DNA of 64,000 bases. Source: DASXTK01 sp050744325 (lineage in GTDB: Bacteria > Actinomycetota > Acidimicrobiia > Acidimicrobiales > VFJN01). A program made the position numbers and the translations under genes. The DNA is taken from positions 47,718 through 111,717 of the forward strand of contig JBOGHK010000086.1 of NCBI GenBank assembly GCA_050744325.1, read 5' to 3'. The stretch's first letter is position 1. Each line of letters starts with the position of its first letter. The notes under the pieces are model-generated. The model was given only the letters and a program-made list of their open reading frames with translations, was not told where the DNA came from and did not search any database. Below, in pieces: positions 36,643 through 45,402 of the stretch.

Positions 36643-37568
36643 CGGCGGAGCTGCAGGCCCGGGTTCCGGCTGCGGAACACCGCGGCGTTCACGGCCGGGC
36701 CGATCTCGCTGGCCTCCCAGCGGGTGGGGTTGCCGTCACGGTCTACGGACTCGAGGCTCTCGCCGAGCTGCCACGGCTCGTAGCGGGCGATCGTGTTGCC
36801 CAGCGCCCGGAACACCTGGCCGGTCACGTGCAGCGCCTCGTCCGAGGCCAGCCACGCGACCATCGGTGCGGAGTTGGCGGGGTTCATCGCTTCGAAGGCC
36901 TCGTACTCCTCGGGCTCTAGCACCTCGATGTCCGGCATCGCCTGGGCGACCAGGCGGGTGAACCCGCCAGGCGCGACCGCATTGGCCCGCACGCCGTAGC
37001 GCACCAGCTCGAGGCTGGTGATCACGGTCAGCGCCGCGATGCCCGCCTTGGCCGCGCCGTAGTTGCTCTGCGACGCCTGCCCCTGCAGGCCGGCGGACGA
37101 CACCGTGTTGACGATCGCCGCCCGGGGCTGGCGGCCCGCCTTGGACTCGCCCCGCCAGTGGGCCGACGCATGGTGGGTCGTGCACCAGGTTCCCTTGAGG
37201 TGGACCCGCACCACCGCGTCGAAGTCGGCCTCGCTCATCGAGAAGATCATGCGGTCGCGCAAGATCCCGGCGTTGTTGACCAGGATGTCCAGTCGGCCGA
37301 ACGCCGAGAGCGCCGCATCGACCAGCGAGCCCGCGGCGTCGAAGTCCGCGACGTCGTCGTAGTTGGCCACCGCCTCGCCGCCGCGGCTGCGGACCACCTC
37401 CGCCACCTCCTCCGCCGGCCGTTTGTCGGCTCCCTCGCCGCGGAGCGATCCACCCAGGTCGTTGACCACGACCTTGGCTCCCTGGGCCGCGAGCTCGAGC
37501 GCCTCGCCCCGGCCGACGCCGTGGCCAGCACCGGTGACGATCGCGACCTTTCCGTCCAGCAGACCCAT
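36639..37568 (-). CDS. SDR-family 3-hydroxyacyl-CoA dehydrogenase-like oxidoreductase
   Basis: A 309-residue short-chain dehydrogenase with the NAD(P)-binding TGAGHGVGRGEALELAAQGA, NNAGILRDRMIFSMSE, catalytic Ser in NTVSSAGLQG and Tyr/Lys in SNYGAAKAG. It resembles MFE2-type (17-beta-HSD4-like) hydroxyacyl-CoA dehydrogenases, which would oxidise the 3-hydroxyacyl-CoA made by the hydratases. ATG 37568 has GAGGAGAGGG upstream and operator site 5 19 bp away. It leads a five-gene operon: SDR, FadE alpha, crotonase, Ltp thiolase, FadE beta. Confidence 0.9.
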   Translation of the reverse strand: MGLLDGKVAIVTGAGHGVGRGEALELAAQGAKVVVNDLGGSLRGEGADKRPAEEVAEVVRSRGGEAVANYDDVADFDAAGSLVDAALSAFGRLDILVNNAGILRDRMIFSMSEADFDAVVRVHLKGTWCTTHHASAHWRGESKAGRQPRAAIVNTVSSAGLQGQASQSNYGAAKAGIAALTVITSLELVRYGVRANAVAPGGFTRLVAQAMPDIEVLEPEEYEAFEAMNPANSAPMVAWLASDEALHVTGQVFRALGNTIARYEPWQLGESLESVDRDGNPTRWEASEIGPAVNAAVFRSRNPGLQLRR

Positions 37569-37587
37569 GCCCTCTCCTCACAAACCC

Positions 37588-37601
37588 TGACGCCCGTGTC
37601 A
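37588..37601. promoter_or_regulatory. TetR-type operator, site 5
   Basis: TGACGCCCGTGTCA lies between the divergent SDR gene (start 37568, 19 bp) and the hydratase-half gene (start 37641, 39 bp). It controls the longest beta-oxidation operon of the island. Confidence 0.78.
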
Positions 37602-37640
37602 TAGTATGCGGCGCGGACTCACGAGGCTCGGGGGTGCTGG

Positions 37641-38135
37641 ATGACAGCCGACACCAGCGTGATCGGGAGGACGACGGCGCGCTGCCGGGTCGTCGTCGAG
37701 CGAGGTCCGGTGGCGAACTTCGCGACCGCGGTCACCGACAGCAACCCGGTCTACCGGGATGCCGAGGTGGCGGCGGCTGCCGGTCTGGACGGCCTCCCGG
37801 TGCCGCCGACGTTCACCTTCGCCGTGCGGACGTGGGGCGAGCAGCCCGAGCTGCAACAGGATCTGGAGCCGGTCGCGGGGAACGCCATGGCCGAGGCGAT
37901 CGGGAGCCTGATGGACGCCGGTGGGCTGATCCTGCACGGCGAGCAGTCCTTCGACTACCACCGTCCGGTCGTCGTCGGCGACGTGCTCCGCGGCGAGGCC
38001 ACGATCGTCGACCTCTACGAGAAGGAGAGCAAGGGCCGCACGATGACGTTCCTGGTCGTCGAGACCCGCTGGACCGACGACCGAAGCGGCGACCCGGTGG
38101 TGACCGAGCGCTTCAACCTGATCCATCGAGCGTGA
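37641..38135 (+). CDS. N-terminal-type MaoC/FAS1-like dehydratase subunit
   Basis: This 164-residue protein is the N-terminal-type hot-dog half (VERGPVANFATAVTDSNPVY, VPPTFTFAVRTWG, GEQSFDYHRPVVVGDVLRGE). It lacks the Asp/His hydratase motif and therefore should need a C-terminal-type half such as the one at 15608-16030. Those two parts are usually adjacent genes or one fused gene; here 22 kb separates them, although both have the same operator. It is followed 3 nt later by an amidohydrolase. Confidence 0.87.
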   Translation: MTADTSVIGRTTARCRVVVERGPVANFATAVTDSNPVYRDAEVAAAAGLDGLPVPPTFTFAVRTWGEQPELQQDLEPVAGNAMAEAIGSLMDAGGLILHGEQSFDYHRPVVVGDVLRGEATIVDLYEKESKGRTMTFLVVETRWTDDRSGDPVVTERFNLIHRA

Positions 38136-38138
38136 CCT

Positions 38139-39290
38139 GTGCGCATCGTCTCCGCGGACGCCCACATCCTCGAGCCCCCGGACATCTGGGACCAGTGGCT
38201 CGCCGCGAGCCACCGCGAGCGGGCCCCCCGGCTCGTCAAGGACGCCGACGGGGGCGACGCCTGGCTGGTGGCCGGGGCCACCGAGCCCGACCCGATCGGC
38301 CTGGTCGCCACCCCGGGCATGGCCTGGGACGAGTTTCGCTGGACCGGGGTCACCTACGAGCAGGCCCGGCGCGGCTGCTACGACGGCGCGGCGCGGCTCG
38401 ACGACATGGACGCTGACGGAGTCGGCGCCGAGGTCCTGTTCGCACCGCAGCGCACGATCGGCCACTTCCTCGGCGACGCCGACGACGACTTCGTGCGAGC
38501 CGGCGTCGACGCCTACAACCGCTTCCTCCGCGAGCAGTTCTGTGCCCCTGACCCTGCACGTCTGGTCGGCACGGCCCAAATGCCGTCGACCGGCATCGAC
38601 GACGCCGTCGCCTACCTGCGGAGCGCGGTCGCCGACGGCTTCCGGGCGGTGACCATCTCGAACTGGCCCTCCGGTGAGGCCACCCTCACCAGTGAGGACG
38701 ATGCGTTCTGGGCAGTGGCCGAGGAGGCGGGGGTGCCCGTGTGCATCCACATCAACATCGTCTCGCGCGACGCCCGGCAGAAGGCCCGGACCGGTGCCGA
38801 GCGGCGCGACCTCTACGGGTCGGCCAAACGCCATGCGGCCAGCGCCAAGGCGGTCGCCGGGCTGAGCGGGGTCTTCTCGACCGTGCCCAACACGATCGGC
38901 CAGCTGATCTTCACCGGTGTGCTCGAACGCTTCCCCGGCCTGCACATCTCGCTGATCGAGACCGGCGTCGGGTGGATCCCGCACTTCCTCGAGCAGATGG
39001 ACGACCGTTTCTGGCGCAACCGGTCGTGGGGTGAGATCCCGCTGAGCGAGCCTCCCAGCGACTATTGGTTCCGGAACTTCTCGGCCACGTTCATCACCGA
39101 CCGCAACGGCATCGAGAACCGCCATGCGGTCGGGGTCGACAACATGATGTGGTCGACGGACTATCCCCACCACGGCAACGACTGGCCCTACAGCCGCAAG
39201 ACGATCATGGACATGATGGGCCACATCGACGCCGACGAACGGGCCCGGATCGCCGGGGGCAACGCCACCCGCATCTTCGGGCTCGGTTAG
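38139..39290 (+). CDS. Amidohydrolase-2 family metal-dependent hydrolase
   Basis: The 383-residue paralogue of 14362-15564 has SADAHILEPPDIWDQW, VCIHINIVSRD and STDYPHHGNDWPYSRKT, giving a full set of likely metal ligands in a TIM barrel. The reaction is unknown; hydrolysis or decarboxylation of a ring-opened CoA ester or acid would suit the context. It starts with GTG 38139, 3 nt after the dehydratase-half stop. The family is clear; the substrate is not. Confidence 0.87.
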   Translation: MRIVSADAHILEPPDIWDQWLAASHRERAPRLVKDADGGDAWLVAGATEPDPIGLVATPGMAWDEFRWTGVTYEQARRGCYDGAARLDDMDADGVGAEVLFAPQRTIGHFLGDADDDFVRAGVDAYNRFLREQFCAPDPARLVGTAQMPSTGIDDAVAYLRSAVADGFRAVTISNWPSGEATLTSEDDAFWAVAEEAGVPVCIHINIVSRDARQKARTGAERRDLYGSAKRHAASAKAVAGLSGVFSTVPNTIGQLIFTGVLERFPGLHISLIETGVGWIPHFLEQMDDRFWRNRSWGEIPLSEPPSDYWFRNFSATFITDRNGIENRHAVGVDNMMWSTDYPHHGNDWPYSRKTIMDMMGHIDADERARIAGGNATRIFGLG

Positions 39291-39297
39291 ACCACGA

Positions 39298-40134
39298 TCA
39301 GGGCGCGTCGCCGCGGTCGCGGTCCGCGAAGATCTCTTGCACCGAGGACTTCTGCTTGCGCTCCTCGAGCATGTCGAGCGCCGTGGCGGTGTTGTGGGTG
39401 AAGTGGTGGGCCACGAAGTGGAAGCGCCACGAGTGGCTCTTGCCCATCAGGTCGGCGGTGTGGTTGAGCGACTGCTTGACCATCTGGGCCGTGATCGGGG
39501 GCACCAGTGCGACCTTGTGGGCGAGCTCCTCGGTCGCGGCTGTCAGCTCGTCACGAGGGACGACCTTGTTGACCAGGCCGAGTCGCCACGCCTCGGCCGC
39601 GTCGATCGTGTCGCCGGTCAGCAGGAACTCCTTGGCCTTGCGGATGCCCAGCTCCCACGGCTCGACCAGCAGCTCGACGCCCGCGCCGCTCATGCGCAGC
39701 ACCGGGTTCTGGAACACGGCGTCGTCCGCGGCGACGATCAGGTCGCACATGCAGGCCAGCATGAGGCCGGCGGCGATGCACGAGCCCTGCACCGCGGCGA
39801 TGGTGGGCTTGCGGAAGTCGTGGATGCGGCGGCACCGCTCGACGTACATGACCTGCTCGTGGCGGTACTTCCCCTCTGGTGTCTCGCGCATCTGGCGCCA
39901 GTGGTCGGCCTCGGCATCGCCGACGAGCGCCTTGAGGTCGTGGCCGGACGAGAAGTGCCGCCCGGCCGCGGCCAGGATCACGACCCGGACGCGCTCGTCG
40001 GCATCGGCCAGCTCGAAGGCTGCGTCGAGCTCGTCGATCAGCCGGCTGTCCTGGGCGTTGGCGACGTGCGGCCGGTTCAGCGTGATCGTCGCGACCGCAC
40101 CGTCGACGGTGTAGAGGACCACGGCTTCGCTCAT
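39298..40134 (-). CDS. Enoyl-CoA hydratase/isomerase (crotonase family)
   Basis: A 278-residue crotonase with VATITLNRPHVANAQDSRLI, oxyanion-hole segments RHFSSGHDLKAL and QGSCIAAGLMLACMCDLIVA, and LLTGDTIDAAEAWRLGLVNK. It differs enough from 34625-35494 to suggest another substrate. It is the last gene of the operon SDR, alcohol dehydrogenase, crotonase driven from operator site 6, with an ATGA overlap to the dehydrogenase. Its end converges on the amidohydrolase end with a 7-bp gap. Confidence 0.9.
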   Translation of the reverse strand: MSEAVVLYTVDGAVATITLNRPHVANAQDSRLIDELDAAFELADADERVRVVILAAAGRHFSSGHDLKALVGDAEADHWRQMRETPEGKYRHEQVMYVERCRRIHDFRKPTIAAVQGSCIAAGLMLACMCDLIVAADDAVFQNPVLRMSGAGVELLVEPWELGIRKAKEFLLTGDTIDAAEAWRLGLVNKVVPRDELTAATEELAHKVALVPPITAQMVKQSLNHTADLMGKSHSWRFHFVAHHFTHNTATALDMLEERKQKSSVQEIFADRDRGDAP

Positions 40135-41357
40135 GGTGAGGCCGCCGGGGTCGGCGACGCGAACGTGAAGGCCACCTTGATCGCGCCTGTGCGCTGCTGG
40201 TCGGCCAGGCTGCCGAACGCGTCGTGCCAGCGGTCCAGCGGGAAGGTGTGGGTCAACAGCCCGCCGAGGTCGACGCGGCCGGACTGCACCAGGTCGAGGT
40301 AGTGGGCCATCGCGTGCTGGCGGCGACCGTCCACGGTCTCGACGCCGAAGGCGTTCGACCCGACCAGCCGCAGCTCCTTGAAGTACCAGGGGGTCCATTC
40401 GCAACGCTCGAGCTTGCCCACGCCCAGCTGGACCAGGGTTCCTCGGCTGCGCAGCACACGCACCCCGACCTCGACGGTCGCGGCTGCTCCCACTGTGTCG
40501 TAGACCACGTCGACGCCGCCGGGGTGGGTGACCGGCAACCCGGCCCACGGCCGGCGCAGGACGCCGCCGGACCACGCTGCGAGCTGCACGACCAGGCCCT
40601 CGCGCGGCTCGGGCGCGAAGCTCTGCGCCCCTAGCTTGGATGCGAGCGCGGTCTGGGCCGGCCAGCGAGCGACGGCGGCCACCTCGACGCCGGGGAACAG
40701 CGCCCCCAGGACCGCGACCGTGCACGTCCCCAGCGTCCCGGCGCCGTAGACCACCGCCCGGCCGTGCTCCGGCGGCGGGTTGCGGGTGACCGCGTGGAGG
40801 GCGACCGAGAACGGATCCGCCAGCACGGCGACGTCGTCGTCCACGTCGTCGGGCAGCGGGATCAACATGGCCCGATGGGCGGGCAGCAGCTCCGCGAACC
40901 CGCCGGTCGCGTCCGACGAGTTGCCGGTGTGGATGCCGCGGGCCAGCGCGCCGTCGAAGAACGACCAGCACACGCTGTGGTCGCCGGCCGCACAGGCGGG
41001 GCACGGAGGCTCGATGCCGCGAGGCCCGCACGACAGGCAGGGATACAGCACCACGCGCTGCCCGGGCTCGAACCCTGCGTCTAGCACCCCGGTCCCGGCG
41101 TCCTCGATGGTGGCGACCACCTCGTGCCCGAGCACCTGGGGGAACGAGATGAACGCGCTCATCGGGTTGTCGCCGTCGCCGTCGAGCAGTACCTGTTTGG
41201 TGTCCGATCCGCAGATGCCGCACAGCCGGGTGCGCAACACGGCCCAGTCGGGGCCTCGCAGCGGAGGATCGGCCACCTCCTCCAGGGTCATCGGTGTGGC
41301 GGCGAGGAAGGACGGTGCGTCGGGGTCGGCGCGGCCGCCGAACACCAGAGCCCTCAC
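40131..41357 (-). CDS. Zinc-dependent alcohol dehydrogenase (MDR family)
   Basis: This 408-residue medium-chain dehydrogenase has the catalytic zinc site in LCGICGSDTKQ and LGHEVVATI. A cysteine-rich structural lobe (CLSCGPRGIEPPCPACAAG plus a later Cys) and the Rossmann motif VVYGAGTLGTCTV follow. It would oxidise a hydroxyl group on the substrate or a released aldehyde or alcohol. GTG 41357 overlaps the upstream SDR stop (GTGA), and its own stop overlaps the crotonase start. The substrate is unknown. Confidence 0.9.
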   Translation of the reverse strand: MRALVFGGRADPDAPSFLAATPMTLEEVADPPLRGPDWAVLRTRLCGICGSDTKQVLLDGDGDNPMSAFISFPQVLGHEVVATIEDAGTGVLDAGFEPGQRVVLYPCLSCGPRGIEPPCPACAAGDHSVCWSFFDGALARGIHTGNSSDATGGFAELLPAHRAMLIPLPDDVDDDVAVLADPFSVALHAVTRNPPPEHGRAVVYGAGTLGTCTVAVLGALFPGVEVAAVARWPAQTALASKLGAQSFAPEPREGLVVQLAAWSGGVLRRPWAGLPVTHPGGVDVVYDTVGAAATVEVGVRVLRSRGTLVQLGVGKLERCEWTPWYFKELRLVGSNAFGVETVDGRRQHAMAHYLDLVQSGRVDLGGLLTHTFPLDRWHDAFGSLADQQRTGAIKVAFTFASPTPAASP

Positions 41358-42139
41358 AGGCGGGCCCCGTCCCGGAACGACACGGCGCCGGCCAGGTAGC
41401 CGTCGGCGTCGGAGGTCTTGAACTCGACCACGGCCTTGAGGTCGGGCACGTAGGTCTCGAAGACGCCACCCTCGATCGCACGTGCGATCGCCTCGGCCAC
41501 GGCTTCCGCCGGTTCCTTTGGCCCGTCGTAGATCGGTGGGTCGTTGTCGGGCTGGTCCCAGATCTCGGTGTCGATGGCGCCGGGCACCACCAGCCGCACC
41601 TCGACGCCCGTGCCCGCGAGCTCGATGGCCAACGACTCGGTCCAGCCGCAGAGCGCGAACTTCGACGCGCTGTACGCCGGCTCGCCCGGCACGCCGACGC
41701 GGCCCGCGAGGCTGGACACGTTGACCACTACCCCTCGGCCTGCGGCGACCAGGCGCGGCAGGAGCTGCAGCGTGACCTGGGTGGGGGACAGGAAGTTGGT
41801 GCGTATGACCTGGTCGATCTCGACGATGGTCAGCTCGGCGGCCCGACGCCGCTTGGGCATCGCGGCGTTGTTGACCACCACGTCGAGACCACCGAAGGCG
41901 CGCCAGGCCTGGTCGGCGACCAGGGCCGCGGTCGTCAGGTCGCTCAGGTCGGCGGTCCAGCGCTGCGACTCGGGGGCATGGACGCGACAGCGGTCGAGCA
42001 CCGCGTCGAGCCGATCGGCGCGCCGGGCCACCAGGCCGACGGTGGCGCCCCGCTCGGCCAGCAGGATCGCGGTTGCGGCACCGATCCCCGACGAGGCCCC
42101 GGTCACCAGCACGCGGCTCCCGGTGAGCTCGACCCCCAC
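41354..42139 (-). CDS. SDR-family oxidoreductase
   Basis: The 261-residue short-chain dehydrogenase has VLVTGASSGIGAATAILLAE, NNAAMPKRRRAAE, catalytic Ser in VNVSSLAGRVG and Tyr/Lys in YSASKFALCG. I chose GTG 42139 because it starts just before the fold and lies 15 bp from operator site 6; upstream in-frame sequence is not SDR-like. It heads the three-gene operon with the alcohol dehydrogenase and crotonase, suggesting successive hydroxyl oxidations. Confidence 0.9.
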   Translation of the reverse strand: MGVELTGSRVLVTGASSGIGAATAILLAERGATVGLVARRADRLDAVLDRCRVHAPESQRWTADLSDLTTAALVADQAWRAFGGLDVVVNNAAMPKRRRAAELTIVEIDQVIRTNFLSPTQVTLQLLPRLVAAGRGVVVNVSSLAGRVGVPGEPAYSASKFALCGWTESLAIELAGTGVEVRLVVPGAIDTEIWDQPDNDPPIYDGPKEPAEAVAEAIARAIEGGVFETYVPDLKAVVEFKTSDADGYLAGAVSFRDGARL

Positions 42140-42154
42140 GGGCGGATCGTACCA

Positions 42155-42168
42155 TGACGCCCACGTCA
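42155..42168. promoter_or_regulatory. TetR-type operator, site 6
   Basis: TGACGCCCACGTCA lies 15 bp upstream of the SDR gene start at 42139. The gene on the other side ends toward it (stop at 42208), so only the minus-strand operon is served. Confidence 0.78.
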
Positions 42169-42207
42169 GGTTCGTGGCCGCCCGGGTCGGCGCGCTGGTC
42201 CCGGGCC

Positions 42208-43446
42208 CTACCCCGGCAGGCGAGGATCGTCGGCTGCAATCGCCTCGACCGACTCGGCCAAGCGCACGACATCCTCGAGTGGCAGCGACTGGGGCATGCC
42301 CTCGCCCAGGCTCGCACAGCCGGTCCGGGCGACGATTCCCGGGGAGATCTCCCAGGTCAGCACCCCAACCTGGTCCACGGTGTAGGACAGCCACGGCCCC
42401 CACATGGCCGGCTGGCCGTTTACGGTGGCCGCCCGGCTACCGACGCCGCCGTAGCTCGCGATCGGTGCGTCGCCGATGCGAGGACTGACCTCGAGCTCGC
42501 ACCGGGTGCCCTGCATCGTCGTCGAGTCGCCGATGGCCACCCGCCACGTGACCTCGCTGTCCCGCAACGGTGTCGCCACGCCCTCCCGCTGCCAGACCAC
42601 CTCGAAGCCGGAGGGAAGGTCGACGTCGCCCAGTGCGGCAGCGGGCTCGTCGCCCTCCGGTGAGCTGTCCAACACCAGCGCCTCGCCGACGGCCCGGAGC
42701 GTGGCCTCGTCGACACCGACGCCCCGCAGACCCCAGGTCCAGCCGTCGGCCTCGGTCCACTCGAACTGGAAGTCGGCGTCGATCCCACCGAAGGTCGCCT
42801 CGCGGCCCCGGATGGAGGCCGATCGCTCCGAGCCGACCGGCGCCATCTCGTTGGCGCCAGTGGCGGTGGCGTCGAAGATCGGCCACGGGAGCGGGCCGCT
42901 GACGGTGATCGTCGCGTCCACGACGCCGTCTCCGCCGTCGGCCCACAGGGCCAGGGCGTCGTCTGCCGGTTGGACGAGGGCCTCGGGGCAGATGTCACCC
43001 CACGACTCGCCCTGGGCGAGGGTGATCTCCTCACCGTCCGGTATCCAGGTCGGCAGGTACCGCAGCTCGTCAGGGACGTCGGACGGTGTCATCCGAGGAT
43101 CGGTACCCTCCGCCTCGACGAGCGCCGACTCGACCATGCTGCTCCAGCTCGCCACACACTCGGGCGGCGGTGGCGGCGGATCCGAGGGGACGTCCTCGGT
43201 GGACGGGACGGTGGGGTCCCGGCCGGCGGAGACATCGGTCGCGGCCGGATCCGACTGGTGGTCCACCACGAGGACGCCTGCGCCGACCATGCAGGCGGCC
43301 ACGGCGGCGACGCCCGCCGACCGTAAGGCGTGGCGCCGGCGGCGCAGATGGGCGCCCCTAGCCAGCACCTCGTCGACGGGTCGGCACGTGACCGTCGGTC
43401 CGGCGTCGGGCTGGCCCAGTGCGTCGAGGTCCTGTTCGTCGATCAC
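42208..43446 (-). CDS. Single-pass membrane protein, putative anti-sigma partner
   Basis: The 412-residue protein has a short cytoplasmic N-terminus (about 40 residues, ending LARGAHLRRRRHALR), one membrane helix (AGVAAVAACMVGAGVLVV), a Pro-rich linker (SDPPPPPPECVASW) and a long extracytoplasmic domain. It starts with GTG 43446, which overlaps the sigma-factor stop (GTGA). This is the usual gene order for an ECF sigma factor and its membrane anti-sigma. No zinc HxxxCxxC motif is visible, so the anti-sigma role rests on context only. Confidence 0.65.
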   Translation of the reverse strand: MIDEQDLDALGQPDAGPTVTCRPVDEVLARGAHLRRRRHALRSAGVAAVAACMVGAGVLVVDHQSDPAATDVSAGRDPTVPSTEDVPSDPPPPPPECVASWSSMVESALVEAEGTDPRMTPSDVPDELRYLPTWIPDGEEITLAQGESWGDICPEALVQPADDALALWADGGDGVVDATITVSGPLPWPIFDATATGANEMAPVGSERSASIRGREATFGGIDADFQFEWTEADGWTWGLRGVGVDEATLRAVGEALVLDSSPEGDEPAAALGDVDLPSGFEVVWQREGVATPLRDSEVTWRVAIGDSTTMQGTRCELEVSPRIGDAPIASYGGVGSRAATVNGQPAMWGPWLSYTVDQVGVLTWEISPGIVARTGCASLGEGMPQSLPLEDVVRLAESVEAIAADDPRLPG

Positions 43447-43934
43447 GTGAGCTCCTCCTGGTAGGTCGTCCCGAGGGCGACGCCGAGCTTGTGACGGGCG
43501 CGGCTGAGAGCGGAGGCGACGGTCCCGGGTGGGAGGCCGAGCAGCCGGGCGATCTCCGTCTGGGGAAGGTCGGCCACGTAGCGCAAGGCCACGAGCGTGC
43601 GCTCCTGTTCGGGCAGGTCGCGCACCGCGTGCCAGAGGCGCAGGTCGAGATGGGGTTGCGGGTCATGGACGACGTCGGCCCGGGCGATCGCCGAGGCCTT
43701 GCGTCGTTCGACGCGGCGGCGCCGGAAGCGGTCGCGTGCCTGGTTCAGTGCCACCCGCATCACCCAGGCGCTCGGGCTGTCGCGGGTGCTCACCTCGGGC
43801 CACCGGGCCCAGGCCCGCGCGAATGCCTCGGCGGCGGCATCCTCGGCCAGCACAGGGTCGTCGATGGCCAGGGCGAGGCTCCGCACCAACCGGGATGCCT
43901 CGGTCTCGTAGAACGACGTGAAGTCGGCCCGCAC
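43443..43934 (-). CDS. ECF RNA polymerase sigma factor
   Basis: A 163-residue sigma-70 family ECF factor. Region 2 contains FYETEASRLVRSLALAIDD and AEDAAAEAFARAWARW; region 4 contains LPEQERTLVALRYVADLPQT and EIARLLGLPPGTVASALSRA. It would direct RNA polymerase to a small set of promoters, held by the co-translated membrane protein. It lies inside the catabolic island but has no TGACR-N4-YGTCA site, so it is regulated separately. GTG start at 43934. Confidence 0.92.
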   Translation of the reverse strand: MRADFTSFYETEASRLVRSLALAIDDPVLAEDAAAEAFARAWARWPEVSTRDSPSAWVMRVALNQARDRFRRRRVERRKASAIARADVVHDPQPHLDLRLWHAVRDLPEQERTLVALRYVADLPQTEIARLLGLPPGTVASALSRARHKLGVALGTTYQEELT

Positions 43935-43942
43935 AGACGATC

Positions 43943-43967
43943 GACGTCTCAGGCCATGATTCTGTTC
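43943..43967 (-). promoter_or_regulatory. Possible ECF-type promoter upstream of the sigma gene
   Basis: Read on the minus strand, GAAC (43967-43964) and CGTC (43946-43943) are 17 nt apart, as in ECF-class promoters (GAAC near -35, CGTC near -10). Autoregulation of the sigma gene would fit. The motif is short, so chance is a real alternative. Confidence 0.3.
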
Positions 43968-44059
43968 GCGGACCTGCCCACGAGCACGTCGGCCCGGGCT
44001 TGCCTGGATGCGGCCCGCCCCCGCGAGCCCCTGCCGCCGGCAGGACTGGACATCAGTCG

Positions 44060-45358
44060 CTAATCGTCGACCAGGCGTGTGGCCTTGTAACCGCTGCGGG
44101 CCAGCGTCTCGCGGTCGACCACCTCGACTTCGGCGACCAGGCCCAGTGCCGTCCGGATGGCACCGGCGCAGTCGGCGGCGACCACGTCAGGATCACCGTC
44201 GACCAGTTCGACCCGCACCCGCAGGGGTGCAGCCTCGTCGACCGGCTTCACCACCACGTACTCGAGCGTCGGCAGGGTCACGGCTTCGACCGAGCGCAAC
44301 GCGCACTCGATCTCGCCGATCGGCACGTGCTTGCCCTGGACCGCCAGCAGGTCCTTGAAGCGGCCGCCCCAGAAGCCCCGGATGCTGGTCTCGCCGCAGC
44401 CGCAGGGCTCGCGGACCAGGCTGGCTGCCTCCTCCAGGTCGTAGCGCAGCAAGCCATTGTCGCGGTCGAGCGTCGTGACCACCAGGTTGCCCCACTCGCC
44501 GTCGGGAACGTCGCGGCCCGTGCGGGGATCGACGGCCTGCACGACCGCCCAGTCCTCGTGCAGGTGGGCACCGACGCAATCGGGTCCGGCCCCGCCCAGG
44601 TAGGCGTAGCACTCGAGCCCTGCGGTGATCAGCGGGAGGCCCCGACCGCCGCCACCGGACAACCGGAAGGCGGGAAGGTTCGGCTCGCCGCCCTCCTTGG
44701 CCGCCACCTCGACGAACCGCCCGAGCGAGAAGGCGACCATCGAGACGTCGGGTCGCACCCGCTCCCACATCCGCAGGCCCTGCTGGGCGAGCTCGTCGGT
44801 CTCCGGAGGTGCGACCCAGAGGTTGAGCAGCCCGAAGTACTCGAGCGTGCCGGACAGCATCAGCCCGCCGCCGTAGAGGTACGCCGGGTGCGCGTGCGTG
44901 ACCACCTGCCCGGGACGCCAGCCGTTGCGCCACCAGGCCCGGCTGCCGGACTCGTATTCGATCCAGATGTCCTTGCGGGTCAGTAGCGCGATGGTCGGCG
45001 TGCCGGTGGTGCCCGTCGACGTGCCCAGCCGGACACAGGCTCCCGGGTCGGTGAAGCGGTAGTCGCCGAACGGGGGGAAGGTGGCCTCGCTGTCGCGGAG
45101 GTCCTGTTTGACCGTGAGCGGGATGGCCGAGACGTCGTCGACCGAGGTGATGTCTTCGGCCGACTCGATGCCCGCCTCCGCGAGCTTGCGGCCGAACAGC
45201 GGTGCCGCGCCGTCGAGGACCCGCTGCACCATCGCGCGCAGTCGCTCGATCTGGAGCGCCACCAGCTGGTCGCGGGGCATCGTCTGGGCGTCGGGATCCC
45301 AGAATTGCTGCTCAGGAGCGCGGGCCACCGGCCCGAGCTGCCCCCCGTAGGTCGCCAT
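44060..45358 (-). CDS. PaaK-like phenylacetate-CoA ligase family protein
   Basis: This 432-residue protein resembles PaaK ligases: SIPLTVKQDLRDSEATFPPFG-like N-terminal region (AIPLTVKQDLRDSE), P-loop RLGTSTGTTGTPTIALLTRK, and the C-terminal ARSGYKATRLVDD. The usual lysine after TGTP is replaced (TPTIALL). It could activate an aryl or cyclic acid with ATP and CoA. ATG 45358 lies 15 bp from operator site 7 and is divergent from the FGGY kinase. The residue change makes full activity uncertain. Confidence 0.8.
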   Translation of the reverse strand: MATYGGQLGPVARAPEQQFWDPDAQTMPRDQLVALQIERLRAMVQRVLDGAAPLFGRKLAEAGIESAEDITSVDDVSAIPLTVKQDLRDSEATFPPFGDYRFTDPGACVRLGTSTGTTGTPTIALLTRKDIWIEYESGSRAWWRNGWRPGQVVTHAHPAYLYGGGLMLSGTLEYFGLLNLWVAPPETDELAQQGLRMWERVRPDVSMVAFSLGRFVEVAAKEGGEPNLPAFRLSGGGGRGLPLITAGLECYAYLGGAGPDCVGAHLHEDWAVVQAVDPRTGRDVPDGEWGNLVVTTLDRDNGLLRYDLEEAASLVREPCGCGETSIRGFWGGRFKDLLAVQGKHVPIGEIECALRSVEAVTLPTLEYVVVKPVDEAAPLRVRVELVDGDPDVVAADCAGAIRTALGLVAEVEVVDRETLARSGYKATRLVDD

Positions 45359-45373
45359 CGGGCCAGAGTAACC

Positions 45374-45387
45374 TGACGCTCACGTCA
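45374..45387. promoter_or_regulatory. TetR-type operator, site 7
   Basis: TGACGCTCACGTCA lies in the 44-bp gap between the divergent PaaK-like gene (start 45358) and FGGY kinase gene (start 45403), 15 bp from each start codon. Confidence 0.78.
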
Positions 45388-45402
45388 GCATCGGGGGACC
45401 GC

